Positions 17,081-25,428 are shown, counted from the stretch's first letter. The stretch is 33,169 bases of DNA from Pseudomonas sp. GM50 (GCF_000282375.1 NZ_AKJK01000054.1:1-33169); one strand, 5' to 3'. Notes: a model not told the origin generated them from the letters alone. Translations and numbers: made by a program.

Positions 17081-18768
17081 TGCAACCTGATTTCTGGAAT
17101 GACAAACGCCCGGCCGGCGTGCCCCTGGATATCGACCTTGGGGCCTATAAGTCGGTGATCGAGGTGTTCGAGCGTTCCTGCAAGAAATTTGCCGATCGCC
17201 CGGCGTTCAGCAACATGGGCGTGACCCTGACCTACGCTGAACTGGAGCGCTACAGCGCCGCGTTTGCCGGTTACCTGCAAGCCCACACCGACCTGGTGCC
17301 GGGGGATCGCATCGCGGTGCAGATGCCCAATGTCCTGCATTACCCGATTGCCGTGTTCGGTGCCTTGCGCGCCGGGCTGATCGTGGTCAATACCAACCCG
17401 TTGTACACCGCGCGGGAGATGCGTCATCAGTTCAAGGACTCCGGTGCCCGGGCGCTGGTCTACCTGAACGTGTTCGGACAGAAGGTCCAGGAAGTGCTGC
17501 CCGACACCGACATCCAGTACCTGATTGAAGCGAAGATGGGCGACCTGATGCCCACCGCCAAGGGCTGGCTGATCAATACCGTGGTCGCCAAGGTCAAGAA
17601 AATGGTCCCGGACTATTCCTTGCCGCAGGCGATTTCTTTCAAAAGCGCGCTGCGTCTGGGCCGGGGCCTGGGCATCAAACCGCTGAACGTCGGCCTCGAC
17701 GACATCGCCGTGCTGCAATACACCGGCGGCACCACCGGGCTGGCCAAGGGCGCCATGCTGACCCACGGTAACCTGGTGGCGAACATGCAGCAGGCGCGGG
17801 CGTGCCTGGGGCAATTCGGCGCTGACGGTCAGCCGCTGCTGCGCGAAGGCCAGGAAGTGATGATCGCGCCGCTGCCGCTGTACCACATCTATGCCTTCAC
17901 GGCGAACTGCATGTGCATGATGGTGACCGGCAACCACAACGTGCTGATCACCAATCCACGGGACATTGGCGCCTTCATCAAGGAACTGAAGAACTGGCGG
18001 TTTTCGGCGCTGCTGGGGCTTAACACGCTGTTCGTCGCGCTGATGGACCATCCCGACTTCAAGAGCCTGGATTTCTCCAGTCTCAAGCTCACCAACTCCG
18101 GCGGCACGGCGCTGGTCAAGGCCACCGCCGAGCGCTGGGAACAGCTCACCGGTTGCCGCATCACCGAAGGTTACGGCCTGACCGAAACCTCACCGGTGGC
18201 CTGCACCAACCCTTACGGCGACAAGTCGCGCATCGGCACGGTCGGCCTGCCGGTGCCGGGCACGACCCTGAAAGTGATCAACGATGAAGGCGTCGAGCAG
18301 CCGCTGGGCGAGCGTGGCGAACTGTGCATCAAGGGCCCGCAGATCATGAAGGGCTACTGGCAGAAACCCGAAGCCACCGCCGAAGTGCTGGACGCCGACG
18401 GCTGGTTCAAGTCGGGCGACATCGGGGTGATCGACCCGGACGGTTTCGTGCGCATCGTCGATCGCAAGAAAGACATGATCATCGTCTCGGGCTTCAACGT
18501 GTACCCCAACGAGATCGAAGACGTGGTGATGGCCCACCCGAAAGTCGCCAACTGCGCGGTGATCGGCGTGCCGGACGAGCGTTCGGGTGAGGCGGTGAAG
18601 TTGTTTGTGGTGGCCCGTGAATCCGGGGTCAGCCTTGAAGAGCTGAAGGCGTACTGCAAGGAAAACTTCACGGCGTACAAAGTCCCCAAGCACATCGTCT
18701 TGCGTGAGTCGTTGCCGATGACACCAGTGGGCAAGATTCTGCGGCGGGAGTTGCGGGATATCGCCTGA
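17080..18768 (+). CDS. fadD2: Long-chain-fatty-acid-CoA ligase FadD2
   Basis: This 562-residue AMP-forming acyl-CoA synthetase activates fatty acids to acyl-CoA at the inner face of the membrane. The P-loop YTGGTTGLAKG is at 214-224. The adenylation motif GYGLTETSP and the FACS signature region DGWFKSGDIG...RIVDRKKDMI are present. The C-terminal catalytic lysine lies in PVGKILRRELRD. It is the first of two neighbouring fadD genes. The two proteins align without gaps through residue ~224, so they are old duplicates. The divergent hydrolase gene would supply free fatty acid. Confidence 0.94.
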   Translation: MQPDFWNDKRPAGVPLDIDLGAYKSVIEVFERSCKKFADRPAFSNMGVTLTYAELERYSAAFAGYLQAHTDLVPGDRIAVQMPNVLHYPIAVFGALRAGLIVVNTNPLYTAREMRHQFKDSGARALVYLNVFGQKVQEVLPDTDIQYLIEAKMGDLMPTAKGWLINTVVAKVKKMVPDYSLPQAISFKSALRLGRGLGIKPLNVGLDDIAVLQYTGGTTGLAKGAMLTHGNLVANMQQARACLGQFGADGQPLLREGQEVMIAPLPLYHIYAFTANCMCMMVTGNHNVLITNPRDIGAFIKELKNWRFSALLGLNTLFVALMDHPDFKSLDFSSLKLTNSGGTALVKATAERWEQLTGCRITEGYGLTETSPVACTNPYGDKSRIGTVGLPVPGTTLKVINDEGVEQPLGERGELCIKGPQIMKGYWQKPEATAEVLDADGWFKSGDIGVIDPDGFVRIVDRKKDMIIVSGFNVYPNEIEDVVMAHPKVANCAVIGVPDERSGEAVKLFVVARESGVSLEELKAYCKENFTAYKVPKHIVLRESLPMTPVGKILRRELRDIA

Positions 18769-18794
18769 TCGTTGAATGGCCGCGCTTCGCGCGG

Positions 18795-18872
18795 TTCGCG
18801 GGCAAGCCTCGCTCCTACAGGTTCAGTGGTCTGAACGACACGAATCCTGTAGGAGCGAGGCTTGCCCGCGAA
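18795..18872. repeat. REP inverted repeat (GTAGGAGCGAGGCTTGCCCGCGAA type)
   Basis: TTCGCGGGCAAGCCTCGCTC and its complement surround a short spacer between fadD2 and fadD1. The 372-base gap between these genes holds this repeat, a palindrome at 18941 and the fadD1 leader. Confidence 0.87.
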
Positions 18873-18940
18873 GCTTTTAAGGGGCTGAAGCCCCGATTTC
18901 AAAGGCTTTCAAGGAGCTATAGAATTTTTGCTCTAAAAGT

Positions 18941-18955
18941 GACTATTGAATAGTC
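18941..18955. promoter_or_regulatory. Perfect palindrome upstream of fadD1
   Basis: GACTATTGAATAGTC is a perfect 7+1+7 palindrome 185 bases before fadD1, followed by AAGAGTCAAAAATGTGAC. It is AT-rich and outside the REP repeat, so it is a candidate operator. I do not recognise the regulator. Confidence 0.4.
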
Positions 18956-19083
18956 AAGAGTCAAAAATGTGACCGTAGAGGCCGATTTTGGCTCTAGTCG
19001 GCCCTTGGCAAAGCTGCTACTCTCGGCGCGCTTTGTGACTTCTCGGCCTATGTTAAAAGCCAGACTCACCAAAAACACACACC

Positions 19084-19091
19084 AATAATAA
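19084..19091 (+). promoter_or_regulatory. A/T-rich AAnAAnAA motif in the fadD1 leader
   Basis: AATAATAA fits the Hfq-Crc pattern but lies about 50 bases before the start codon, farther than at the other genes, so support is weak. Confidence 0.22.
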
Positions 19092-19140
19092 TCGCACCAA
19101 ATGCGGTATTTGAATTCGCGTTGCTGAGGAGTGGGCTTCC

Positions 19141-20841
19141 ATGATCGAAGACTTTTGGAAGGATAAGTACCCAGCTGGAATTGCTGCCGAGATCAATCCA
19201 GACGAGTATCCGAATATTCAGGCAGTGTTGAAGCAATCCTGCCAACGCTTCGCTGACAAACCGGCATTCAGCAACCTGGGCAAGACAATCACCTACGGTG
19301 AGCTGTACGAATTGTCCGGTGCCTTTGCCGCTTACCTGCAACAGCATACCGATTTGCAACCCGGCGATCGAATCGCCGTGCAACTGCCCAACCTGTTGCA
19401 ATACCCGGTTGCTGTCTTCGGTGCGATCCGCGCCGGGCTGATCGTGGTCAACACCAACCCGTTGTATACCGCGCGGGAAATGGAACACCAATTCAACGAC
19501 TCCGGTGCCAAGGCCCTGGTCTGCCTGGCCAACATGGCGCATCTGGCCCAGACCGTCGTGCCGAAAACCGGCGTCAAGCACGTGATCGTCACTGAAGTGG
19601 CCGACCTGCTGCCGCCGCTCAAGCGCCTGCTGGTCAACAGTGTCATCAAGTACGTGAAGAAGATGGTCCCGGCGTATCACTTGCCCAAGGCCATCAAGTT
19701 CAATGACGTGCTGAGCAAGGGCCATGGCCAGCCAGTGGCTGAAGCCAATCCGGCCAGCAGCGACGTTGCCGTGCTCCAATACACTGGCGGCACCACCGGC
19801 GTGGCCAAGGGTGCGATGCTGACCCACCGCAACCTGGTGGCGAACATGCTGCAGTGCAAGGCGCTGATGGGCTCCAACCTCAACGAAGGTTGCGAGATCC
19901 TGATCACTCCGCTGCCGCTGTACCACATCTATGCCTTCACCTTTCATTGCATGGCGATGATGCTGATCGGCAACCACAACATCCTGATCAGCAACCCGCG
20001 CGATCTGACGGCGATGGTCAAGGAACTGTCGAAGTGGAAGTTCAGCGGTTTTGTCGGCCTGAACACGCTGTTCGTCGCGTTGTGCAACAACGAAGCGTTC
20101 CGCAAGCTGGATTTCTCGAATCTGAAAATCACCCTGTCTGGTGGCATGGCCTTGCAGCTGGCTGCGGCTGAACGCTGGAAAGCGGTCACCGGTTGCCCGA
20201 TCTGCGAAGGTTACGGCATGACCGAAACCAGCCCGGTGGCCACGGTGAACCCGAGCCAGAACATCCAGATCGGCACCATCGGTATTCCGGTGCCATCGAC
20301 CCTGTGCAAAGTCATCGACGATGCCGGTGTTGAACAGCCATTGGGCGCCATCGGTGAACTGTGTGTGAAAGGCCCGCAAGTCATGAAGGGCTACTGGCAG
20401 CGTCAGGACGCCACCGATGAAATCCTCGACAGCGAAGGCTGGTTGAAGACCGGTGACATTGCGCTGATCCAGCCAGACGGTTACATGCGCATTGTCGATC
20501 GCAAGAAAGACATGATCCTGGTCTCCGGTTTCAACGTGTACCCCAACGAACTGGAAGATGTGCTGGCGACCCTGCCGGGCGTGCTGCAATGCGCGGCCAT
20601 CGGCGTGCCGGACGAGAAGTCGGGTGAGGCGATCAAGATTTTCATCGTCGTCAAACCGGGTGTGACCCTGACCAAGGAACAGGTGATGGAGCACATGCGC
20701 GCCAACGTCACCGGCTACAAGGTGCCGAAAGCCGTGGAGTTCCGCGACGCGCTGCCAACCACCAACGTTGGCAAGATCCTGCGCCGCGAACTGCGCGACG
20801 AAGAGCTGAAGAAACTGGGCGTGAAGAAAGTCAGCGCCTAG
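19141..20841 (+). CDS. fadD1: Long-chain-fatty-acid-CoA ligase FadD1
   Basis: This 566-residue AMP-forming acyl-CoA synthetase is the close relative of the preceding FadD2. The P-loop YTGGTTGVAKG occupies the same positions (214-224). GYGMTETSP, the DGWLKTGDIA...RIVDRKKDMILVSGFNVYPNE block and the catalytic lysine in NVGKILRRELRD are intact. A GAGGAG ribosome site lies 11 bases before the ATG. In P. aeruginosa FadD1 prefers long chains and FadD2 shorter ones; whether that holds here cannot be read from sequence. It has its own long leader and a clear terminator, so the two fadD genes can be controlled separately. Confidence 0.95.
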   Translation: MIEDFWKDKYPAGIAAEINPDEYPNIQAVLKQSCQRFADKPAFSNLGKTITYGELYELSGAFAAYLQQHTDLQPGDRIAVQLPNLLQYPVAVFGAIRAGLIVVNTNPLYTAREMEHQFNDSGAKALVCLANMAHLAQTVVPKTGVKHVIVTEVADLLPPLKRLLVNSVIKYVKKMVPAYHLPKAIKFNDVLSKGHGQPVAEANPASSDVAVLQYTGGTTGVAKGAMLTHRNLVANMLQCKALMGSNLNEGCEILITPLPLYHIYAFTFHCMAMMLIGNHNILISNPRDLTAMVKELSKWKFSGFVGLNTLFVALCNNEAFRKLDFSNLKITLSGGMALQLAAAERWKAVTGCPICEGYGMTETSPVATVNPSQNIQIGTIGIPVPSTLCKVIDDAGVEQPLGAIGELCVKGPQVMKGYWQRQDATDEILDSEGWLKTGDIALIQPDGYMRIVDRKKDMILVSGFNVYPNELEDVLATLPGVLQCAAIGVPDEKSGEAIKIFIVVKPGVTLTKEQVMEHMRANVTGYKVPKAVEFRDALPTTNVGKILRRELRDEELKKLGVKKVSA

Positions 20842-20849
20842 TCAAACAA

Positions 20850-20878
20850 AAGCCCCGCCGATGCGGGGCTTCTTGTTT
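20850..20878 (+). terminator. Rho-independent terminator after fadD1
   Basis: The stem AAGCCCCGC/GCGGGGCTT with loop CGAT is followed by CTTGTTT. It starts 9 bases after the fadD1 stop. Confidence 0.9.
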
Positions 20879-20900
20879 AAAGAGGTATCAAGAACGCTTT

Positions 20901-21033
20901 TGTGGCGAGGGGGCTTGCCCCCGTTCGATTGCGAAGCAGTCGTAAATCCGGCAAGCGCGGTGTGCCGGATGGAACGCTGTTGCAGGTTTTGGGGCCGCTT
21001 CGCAGCCCAACGGGGGCAAGCCCCCTCGCCACA
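20901..21033. repeat. REP inverted repeat (TGTGGCGAGGGGGCTTGCCCCCGTT type)
   Basis: Canonical inverted arms lie between the convergent ends of fadD1 and the next minus-strand gene. Confidence 0.87.
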
Positions 21034-21040
21034 GGGGGAC

Positions 21041-21418
21041 TTACTGGCGGAACTGCGCGAAATTGACGTTGGTGCCGGCCGGGCGCATGTCTTGCAGGTA
21101 GGAGTCCTTGTCGGCGCTCAGTTCCAGGCTCAGGGCTGCCTTGCGCTTGCCTTGGTTGCGCACCACCAGGCCTTCCAGCTTCTCGCGCAGGAACACCGTC
21201 GGCACTTTCAAGTGCAGCAGTTCGTCGGTATCCGGGGTGTGCATCAGCAAGTGAATCCATTCGTACTGACCAACGGCCAGGCGCGCGACCGGAATATCGA
21301 ACCAGAAGATATTGCGGTTGCGGTTCAATTCGGTGAAATGGCAGTTGTTGACGCCAAGCACAGCGCCGCCGAGTTCCTGGTTTCTGCGGGCGATGGCCAG
21401 TTTTTTATCGAGTTTCAT
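21041..21418 (-). CDS. Conserved Pseudomonas protein of unknown function (PA3298-like by position)
   Basis: This 125-residue soluble protein starts MKLDKKLAIARRNQELGG after an AGGAAC ribosome site. It has no signal peptide and no membrane segment. I recognise no catalytic motif; the middle is rich in hydrophobic and aromatic residues (NIFWFDIPVARL, YEWIHLLMHT). The C-terminal half is charged and ends AGTNVNFAQFRQ. P. aeruginosa has a hypothetical gene beside fadD1 at this place, and I equate the two by position and size only. The C-terminal segment VRNQGKRKAALSLELSAD could be a beta-strand edge. The function is unknown. Confidence 0.75.
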   Translation of the reverse strand: MKLDKKLAIARRNQELGGAVLGVNNCHFTELNRNRNIFWFDIPVARLAVGQYEWIHLLMHTPDTDELLHLKVPTVFLREKLEGLVVRNQGKRKAALSLELSADKDSYLQDMRPAGTNVNFAQFRQ

Positions 21419-21609
21419 AACGTTCCTACGGGATTGGATCTTCAGCGCCATGGCCTGAATACGTTGCGCATTCTCGGGGCAAAGCCTGCAAACATAAAGC
21501 CTAACCTGCGAAATCTCCGGTTAATAAATAAATGAAACTCCGCGCAAAGGCCCCCGGTCAATCCTTGTGTAACCACTTTCCCCGTTGAAATGTTCACAGG
21601 AGAACGGCC

Positions 21610-21801
21610 ATGAGCAGCACTGGCGATAAAGTTAAAGGTATGGCAAACGAAGCGGCCGGCAACGTCAAGCAAGGCGTCGGCAAGGCCACCGGCAACGAAA
21701 AACTGCGCTCCGAAGGCGTGGCGCAGGAGAGGAAAGGCGAAAACCAGCAAGCAGTCGGCAAAATCAAGGATGCTCTTAAAAAAGGCATCGACAAGGCATA
21801 A
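21610..21801 (+). CDS. CsbD-family stress-response protein
   Basis: This 63-residue hydrophilic protein has the CsbD layout: GDKVKGMANEAAGNVKQGVGKATGNEKLRSEG, then a second related half (VAQERKGENQQAVGKIKDALKKG). Members are abundant, disordered or helical proteins raised by general stress (SigB in Bacillus, stationary phase in Gram-negatives). Their action is unknown. An AGGAGAA ribosome site precedes the ATG. It is a single-gene unit closed by a strong terminator. Confidence 0.92.
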   Translation: MSSTGDKVKGMANEAAGNVKQGVGKATGNEKLRSEGVAQERKGENQQAVGKIKDALKKGIDKA

Positions 21802-21821
21802 TCCGGGCTTTGACGAGTAAT

Positions 21822-21851
21822 AGAAACGGCCATCCGCGGATGGCCGTTTCT
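21822..21851. terminator. Palindromic terminator after csbD-like gene
   Basis: This is a perfect 30-base palindrome with arms AGAAACGGCCATCCG and their exact complement, centred between bases 21836 and 21837. It ends in TTTCTGTGT. The AGAAA/TTTCT flanks make it usable on both strands. Confidence 0.85.
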
Positions 21852-21861
21852 GTGTCAGCTT

Positions 21862-21888
21862 GAACTTGAGCAAGGAAATTGTTTCAAA
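21862..21888 (+). promoter_or_regulatory. Possible AlgU (sigma-22/RpoE-type) promoter for yihY-def
   Basis: GAACTT (21862-21867), a 16-base spacer and TCAAA (21884-21888) match the AlgU consensus GAACTT-N16/17-TCtgA well. The start would fall about 75 bases before yihY. This would place the pair under envelope stress control. Downstream, CAAAGT/ACTTTG arms (21885-21890, 21904-21909) form a small inverted repeat. Confidence 0.45.
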
Positions 21889-21971
21889 GTCGCCAAGTAC
21901 GCTACTTTGTTGTAGAAAACGGCCCCTGAGTCGCCATGACTTCAACCTTTTTGCGGCGAAAGGAGACGCTA

Positions 21972-22916
21972 ATGTTTTTTCCGACCATGAAAGGTTTGCC
22001 CCTGCATCGGGTGATGATGCGCACGATCACCGAGTTCGTCGACGATGAGATGTCGACCTATGCCTCGGCGCTGGCCTATCAGATGCTTTTCTCGCTGTTC
22101 CCTTTCATCCTGTTCCTGATCGCCTTGATCGGTTTTCTGCACTTGCCGGACTTCTTCTCCTGGCTGCGCCTGCAATCGGAACTGGTCCTGCCACCCCAGG
22201 CGCTGGAACAGGTGAACCCGGTGATCGACCAGCTCCAGCAATCCAAGGGCGGCTTGCTCTCGGTGGGTATCGTGATTGCCCTGTGGACCGCATCTGCCGG
22301 TGTGCGGCTGATGATGAGCGCGATGAACGCCGCGTACGACGTGGTCGAGCGCCGTCCGATCTGGAAGCGCTTTCCGCTGTCGATTTTCTACACCATCGGC
22401 ATCGCCGGCATGTTGCTGATCGCCGCCGCGCTGATGGTGCTCGGGCCGCAGGTGATGAGCTGGATCGCCGCGCAAGTGGGCCTCGAAGATTTCATTGTGA
22501 CTGTCTGGACCATCGTCCGCTGGCCGGTGGTGGTGATTCTGCTGATGATGGCGGTGGCGCTGATTTACTACGTCATGCCCGACGTCAAACAAGATTTTCG
22601 CTTCATCACCCCGGGTGCGGTGTTGTCCGTGGTGGTCTGGATTATCGCTTCGCTGGGCTTCGGCCTCTACGTCAAAACCTTCGCCAACTACAACGCCATG
22701 TATGGCAGTATCGGCGCGATCATCGTGTTGTTGCTGTACTTCTATATTTCCGCCGCGGTGCTGTTGCTCGGCGCGGAAATGAACGCGGTGATCGAGCACA
22801 TGTCATCCGAAGGCAAGAAACCTGGCGAAACGGTGACCGAAGAACCCAAACAACACGTTTCGGGACTGGGACGGGATCACTCGCTCAAGCCGACCACTGA
22901 CGAAGTCATAAAATGA
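21972..22916 (+). CDS. YihY/BrkB-family inner-membrane protein
   Basis: This 314-residue integral membrane protein has about six hydrophobic helices. The family opening [27 protein letters not shown] lies near residues 30-56, and the C-terminal pair of helices includes [15 protein letters not shown]. An old label for the family as ribonuclease BN is wrong; its role is still unsettled, with proposals in envelope transport and serum resistance. The ATG at 21972 has AAAGGAGA upstream, so I prefer it to the ATG 36 bases earlier. The stop overlaps the def start (ATGA). The tail after residue 280 is charged and cytoplasmic. Confidence 0.9.
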   Translation: MFFPTMKGLPLHRVMMRTITEFVDDEMSTYASALAYQMLFSLFPFILFLIALIGFLHLPDFFSWLRLQSELVLPPQALEQVNPVIDQLQQSKGGLLSVGIVIALWTASAGVRLMMSAMNAAYDVVERRPIWKRFPLSIFYTIGIAGMLLIAAALMVLGPQVMSWIAAQVGLEDFIVTVWTIVRWPVVVILLMMAVALIYYVMPDVKQDFRFITPGAVLSVVVWIIASLGFGLYVKTFANYNAMYGSIGAIIVLLLYFYISAAVLLLGAEMNAVIEHMSSEGKKPGETVTEEPKQHVSGLGRDHSLKPTTDEVIK

Positions 22917-23452
22917 TCCGTGAAATTCTGAAAATGGGCGATGAACGCCTGCTGCGTATTGCTCCACCGGTACCGGCAGAAATGTTCGACAGCCCCGAGT
23001 TGTGGCAACTGATCGACGACATGTTCCAGACCATGGAAAGCGTCGGCGGAGTCGGCCTGGCCGCGCCGCAGATCGGTGTCGACCTGCAACTGGTGATCTT
23101 TGGTTTCGAACACAGCGAACGCTATCCGGACGCCGAAGCGGTGCCGCAGACGATTCTGATCAATCCGCTGATCACGCCATTAAGCCCGACTCTCGAAGAG
23201 GGTTTCGAAGGCTGCCTGTCAGTGCCGGGCCTGCGCGGCGCGGTGGATCGTTATCAACAGATTCGTTATGAAGGCTTCGATCCCAAGGGCGAGCCGATCG
23301 TACGCATTGCTTCGGGGTTTCATGCGCGGGTGGTGCAGCATGAGTGCGATCACCTGATCGGCCGGCTGTACCCGTCGCGCATCAGTGATTTCAGCAAATT
23401 CGGGTTTACCGAGGTGATGTTCCCGGACCTTGATCCTGCGGCGGATGACTGA
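22913..23452 (+). CDS. def: Peptide deformylase (second copy type)
   Basis: This 179-residue metalloenzyme removes the formyl group from nascent N-terminal methionine. All three active-site motifs are present: [10 protein letters not shown] (46-55), EGCLSVPG (C101 as metal ligand) and HECDH (143-147). Pseudomonads carry a main def beside fmt and one or more extra copies. This one has no fmt next to it and is coupled to yihY by an ATGA overlap, so it is probably an accessory deformylase. A REP repeat follows in place of a terminator. Confidence 0.93.
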   Translation: MIREILKMGDERLLRIAPPVPAEMFDSPELWQLIDDMFQTMESVGGVGLAAPQIGVDLQLVIFGFEHSERYPDAEAVPQTILINPLITPLSPTLEEGFEGCLSVPGLRGAVDRYQQIRYEGFDPKGEPIVRIASGFHARVVQHECDHLIGRLYPSRISDFSKFGFTEVMFPDLDPAADD

Positions 23453-23474
23453 TTCGAAAACACCTCAAAACCAA

Positions 23475-23564
23475 TGTGGGAGCGAGCCTGCTCGCGATGA
23501 GGCCCTGACAGTCAACATTGATGGTGACTGATACACCGCTATCGCGAGCAGGCTCGCTCCCACA
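23475..23564. repeat. REP inverted repeat (TGTGGGAGCGAGCCTGCTCGCGAT type)
   Basis: TGTGGGAGCGAGCCTGCTCGCGA and its complement flank a 40-base spacer. The element lies between the convergent def and GNAT genes. Confidence 0.87.
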
Positions 23565-23593
23565 GGTGATCTCTTCATAAGCCTTTTAGGGCT

Positions 23594-24010
23594 TTATCTG
23601 GCCGGTTCAAAACCCATCGCAATCATCGGTTTGCTGCGCGCGTAACGGCTCAAGCGTTCAGCCATGGCGTAGGGCAGGGGTGGGTCGAACGTAAAGCCGC
23701 GGCGCTCATAAAAGCCACGTAAATCCGGATGGCAGAACAACCAGACCGGCTCTTCGAGATGCTTGACGGCGTGGGCGATCAACGCCGCGGCGATCCCTTG
23801 TTCGCGACAGCTCGGGGCGACGAACAGCCCGGTCAGCCAATGCCCGCCGGCCACGGGCCGCAAACATAACGCCGCGATGATCTCTTCGCGTTTTGCGACC
23901 CACAATTGAGCGTCGCGAACCGCTTTCATCGACGACTGGTGGGCGCGGTAAAACTTGTTCATCAACGGCCATAACGGCTCGTCGAGCAAGGTGTACTGGG
24001 TGTTGGGCAT
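23594..24010 (-). CDS. GNAT-family N-acetyltransferase
   Basis: This 138-residue protein has the GNAT acetyl-CoA core. LTGLFVAPSCREQGIAAALIAHAVKH (59-84) contains the R/Q-x-x-G-x-A loop as CREQGIAAAL, and FYERRGFTFDPPLPYAM gives the usual C-terminal strand. The acceptor is unknown. The chosen ATG (24010) gives a compact domain. Sequence upstream in the same frame overlaps the promoter of the divergent small gene and looks non-coding. No strong ribosome site is seen. Confidence 0.83.
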   Translation of the reverse strand: MPNTQYTLLDEPLWPLMNKFYRAHQSSMKAVRDAQLWVAKREEIIAALCLRPVAGGHWLTGLFVAPSCREQGIAAALIAHAVKHLEEPVWLFCHPDLRGFYERRGFTFDPPLPYAMAERLSRYARSKPMIAMGFEPAR

Positions 24011-24113
24011 GGGCCTGGACTGTCGGTGCGCAAAGCGGGTGATTATAAAAGAACGCGGGCGCCGCGATAGGTGTATACCTGATCTCACGTCCCGTATGAG
24101 TGGAGTATGTATC

Positions 24114-24224
24114 ATGGCCAAAGGCATGGATTCAAAGAAAGCGGCAAAGAAAAAACCGGCTAAAACCGCCGATGAAAAGCGTGCGGACAAGAAGGCCAAG
24201 AAGGTGGGTGTGTTCGGCCACTGA
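24114..24224 (+). CDS. 36-residue lysine-rich small protein
   Basis: MAKGMDSKKAAKKKPAKTAD opens this 36-residue protein, of which about 14 residues are lysine. The last six, VGVFGH, are uncharged. A GGAG sequence 9-12 bases before the ATG and a strong terminator 12 bases after the stop mark a real, separate unit. The PAK/AKK pattern resembles histone H1-like tails (as in AlgP) and other nucleic-acid-binding peptides, but it is too short to assign. Possible roles are nucleoid or ribosome binding; this is inference. It is easily missed by gene callers. Confidence 0.72.
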   Translation: MAKGMDSKKAAKKKPAKTADEKRADKKAKKVGVFGH

Positions 24225-24236
24225 TCCCGCGTCAAC

Positions 24237-24266
24237 GGAGCCCGAGTCCTCGGGCTCCTTGTTTTT
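24237..24266 (+). terminator. Rho-independent terminator after the lysine-rich gene
   Basis: The perfect 10-bp stem GGAGCCCGAG/CTCGGGCTCC with a 2-base loop is followed by TTGTTTTT. Confidence 0.93.
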
Positions 24267-24351
24267 ATGCCTATCGAAATAACCAGATAATCTGCAAGAA
24301 ATCCCTGCGCCGTTGCACAGAGGGGGACTGGTTCCCGTTCTGAGCAAAGCC

Positions 24352-25293
24352 ATGCCCCATTATTTTGATGCTGCCCACCGTGAAGAAATCGAAACCCTGC
24401 GCCAACGCCTGACCGCTCGCACCGAGTGGCCAACCTGGCTGCTGTTGATCGGCGTGTACGTCAGCTGGTTCAGCATTGTCCTGGGCAGCGCCCGATTGGG
24501 GCTCTGGTGGAGCACGTTGCTGCTGATTCCACTGTTGGTGTTGTGGTTGTCGGTGCAGCACGAATTGCTGCACGGCCATCCCACCCGTTGGCAAATGCTG
24601 AACAAAGTCCTCGGTTATGCGCCGTTCGCGGTCTGGTATCCCTACACCTTGTACCGCGACAGTCATTTGTTGCATCACCGCGATGAAGACCTGACCGTCC
24701 CCGGTCGCGATCCGGAAAGCCGTTACCTGAGCGCTGAACAGTGGCAGCGCCGTTCACCGTTCGAACGAGGCCTGCACTGGCTGAACAAAACCGTGCTCGG
24801 GCGCTTTGTCCTCGGTGCGCCACTGGCCTTGCTGGCGCTGGCCCGCGAAGAGCTGCAACGGCTAAAAGCGGGTGAGCACCAGGCCTGGTTGATGTGGCTG
24901 ACCCACGGTGCGCTGATGCTGCTGATGCTGACGTTCATCGCGCGCTATAGCGTGCTGCCGGTCTGGCATTACCTGTTGCTGATCAGCGTGCCGGCGCTGT
25001 CGATTGCGATGATCCGCTCCTACTATGAACACCGTCCCCACATGCAACCCGAGCAACGCACCGTCATCAACGAAGCGGCATGGCCGTGGCGCTGGCTGTT
25101 CCTGAACCTCAACTTGCACCTGGTGCACCACGACTTGCCGGGTCTGCCCTGGTACGACTTGCCGAGGGCCTATCGTGCGCGCCGCGAGCAATGGCTGGCG
25201 CGCAGTGGCGGGTTTCTGGTGCAGGGTTATGCTCAGTTGTGGCGAGAAAATGGAGTGAAAGCCATTGATAGCCCGAAACACCCGTTCCACTGA
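24352..25293 (+). CDS. Membrane fatty-acid desaturase family protein
   Basis: This 313-residue membrane di-iron protein has the three histidine boxes of desaturases and hydroxylases: HELLHGH (70-76), HLLHH (105-109) and HLVHH (256-260), with a further His near EHRPH. Hydrophobic segments lie around 28-67, 150-165 and 185-222. It may insert a double bond or hydroxyl group into a membrane lipid chain or a related substrate. Its identity with DesA or DesB is not supported by length or context. The ATG at 24352 has no strong ribosome site. An in-frame TTG at 24313 would add 13 residues without family sequence. Confidence 0.85.
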   Translation: MPHYFDAAHREEIETLRQRLTARTEWPTWLLLIGVYVSWFSIVLGSARLGLWWSTLLLIPLLVLWLSVQHELLHGHPTRWQMLNKVLGYAPFAVWYPYTLYRDSHLLHHRDEDLTVPGRDPESRYLSAEQWQRRSPFERGLHWLNKTVLGRFVLGAPLALLALAREELQRLKAGEHQAWLMWLTHGALMLLMLTFIARYSVLPVWHYLLLISVPALSIAMIRSYYEHRPHMQPEQRTVINEAAWPWRWLFLNLNLHLVHHDLPGLPWYDLPRAYRARREQWLARSGGFLVQGYAQLWRENGVKAIDSPKHPFH

Positions 25294-25311
25294 TTGCGAA
25301 CGCGTTCCCCC

Positions 25312-25401
25312 TGTGGGAGCGAGCCTGCTCGCGATGAGGCCATTACATCCAACATTGATGTTGCCAATCACACCGCCATCGCGAGCAGGCTCGCTCCCAC
25401 A
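25312..25401. repeat. REP inverted repeat (TGTGGGAGCGAGCCTGCTCGCGAT type)
   Basis: Near-perfect inverted arms lie in the gap between the desaturase and PhnD-like genes. They end 28 bases before the latter start, so the hairpin would be in its leader if transcription reads through. Confidence 0.87.
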
Positions 25402-25428
25402 CTGGTTTTTTGTTGTAGGGAGACTTTG

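Noticed and set aside
19005..19019. Possible sigma-54 promoter (TTGGCA...GCT) before fadD1
   Set aside because: Only 7 bases separate the GG and GC elements; sigma-54 promoters need 10.
19066..20694. Long open minus-strand frame across fadD1
   Set aside because: It is antisense to an intact, motif-rich acyl-CoA synthetase and shows no recognisable domain.
24313..24351. TTG start for the desaturase gene
   Set aside because: It adds 13 residues without family similarity and has no better ribosome site than the ATG at 24352.
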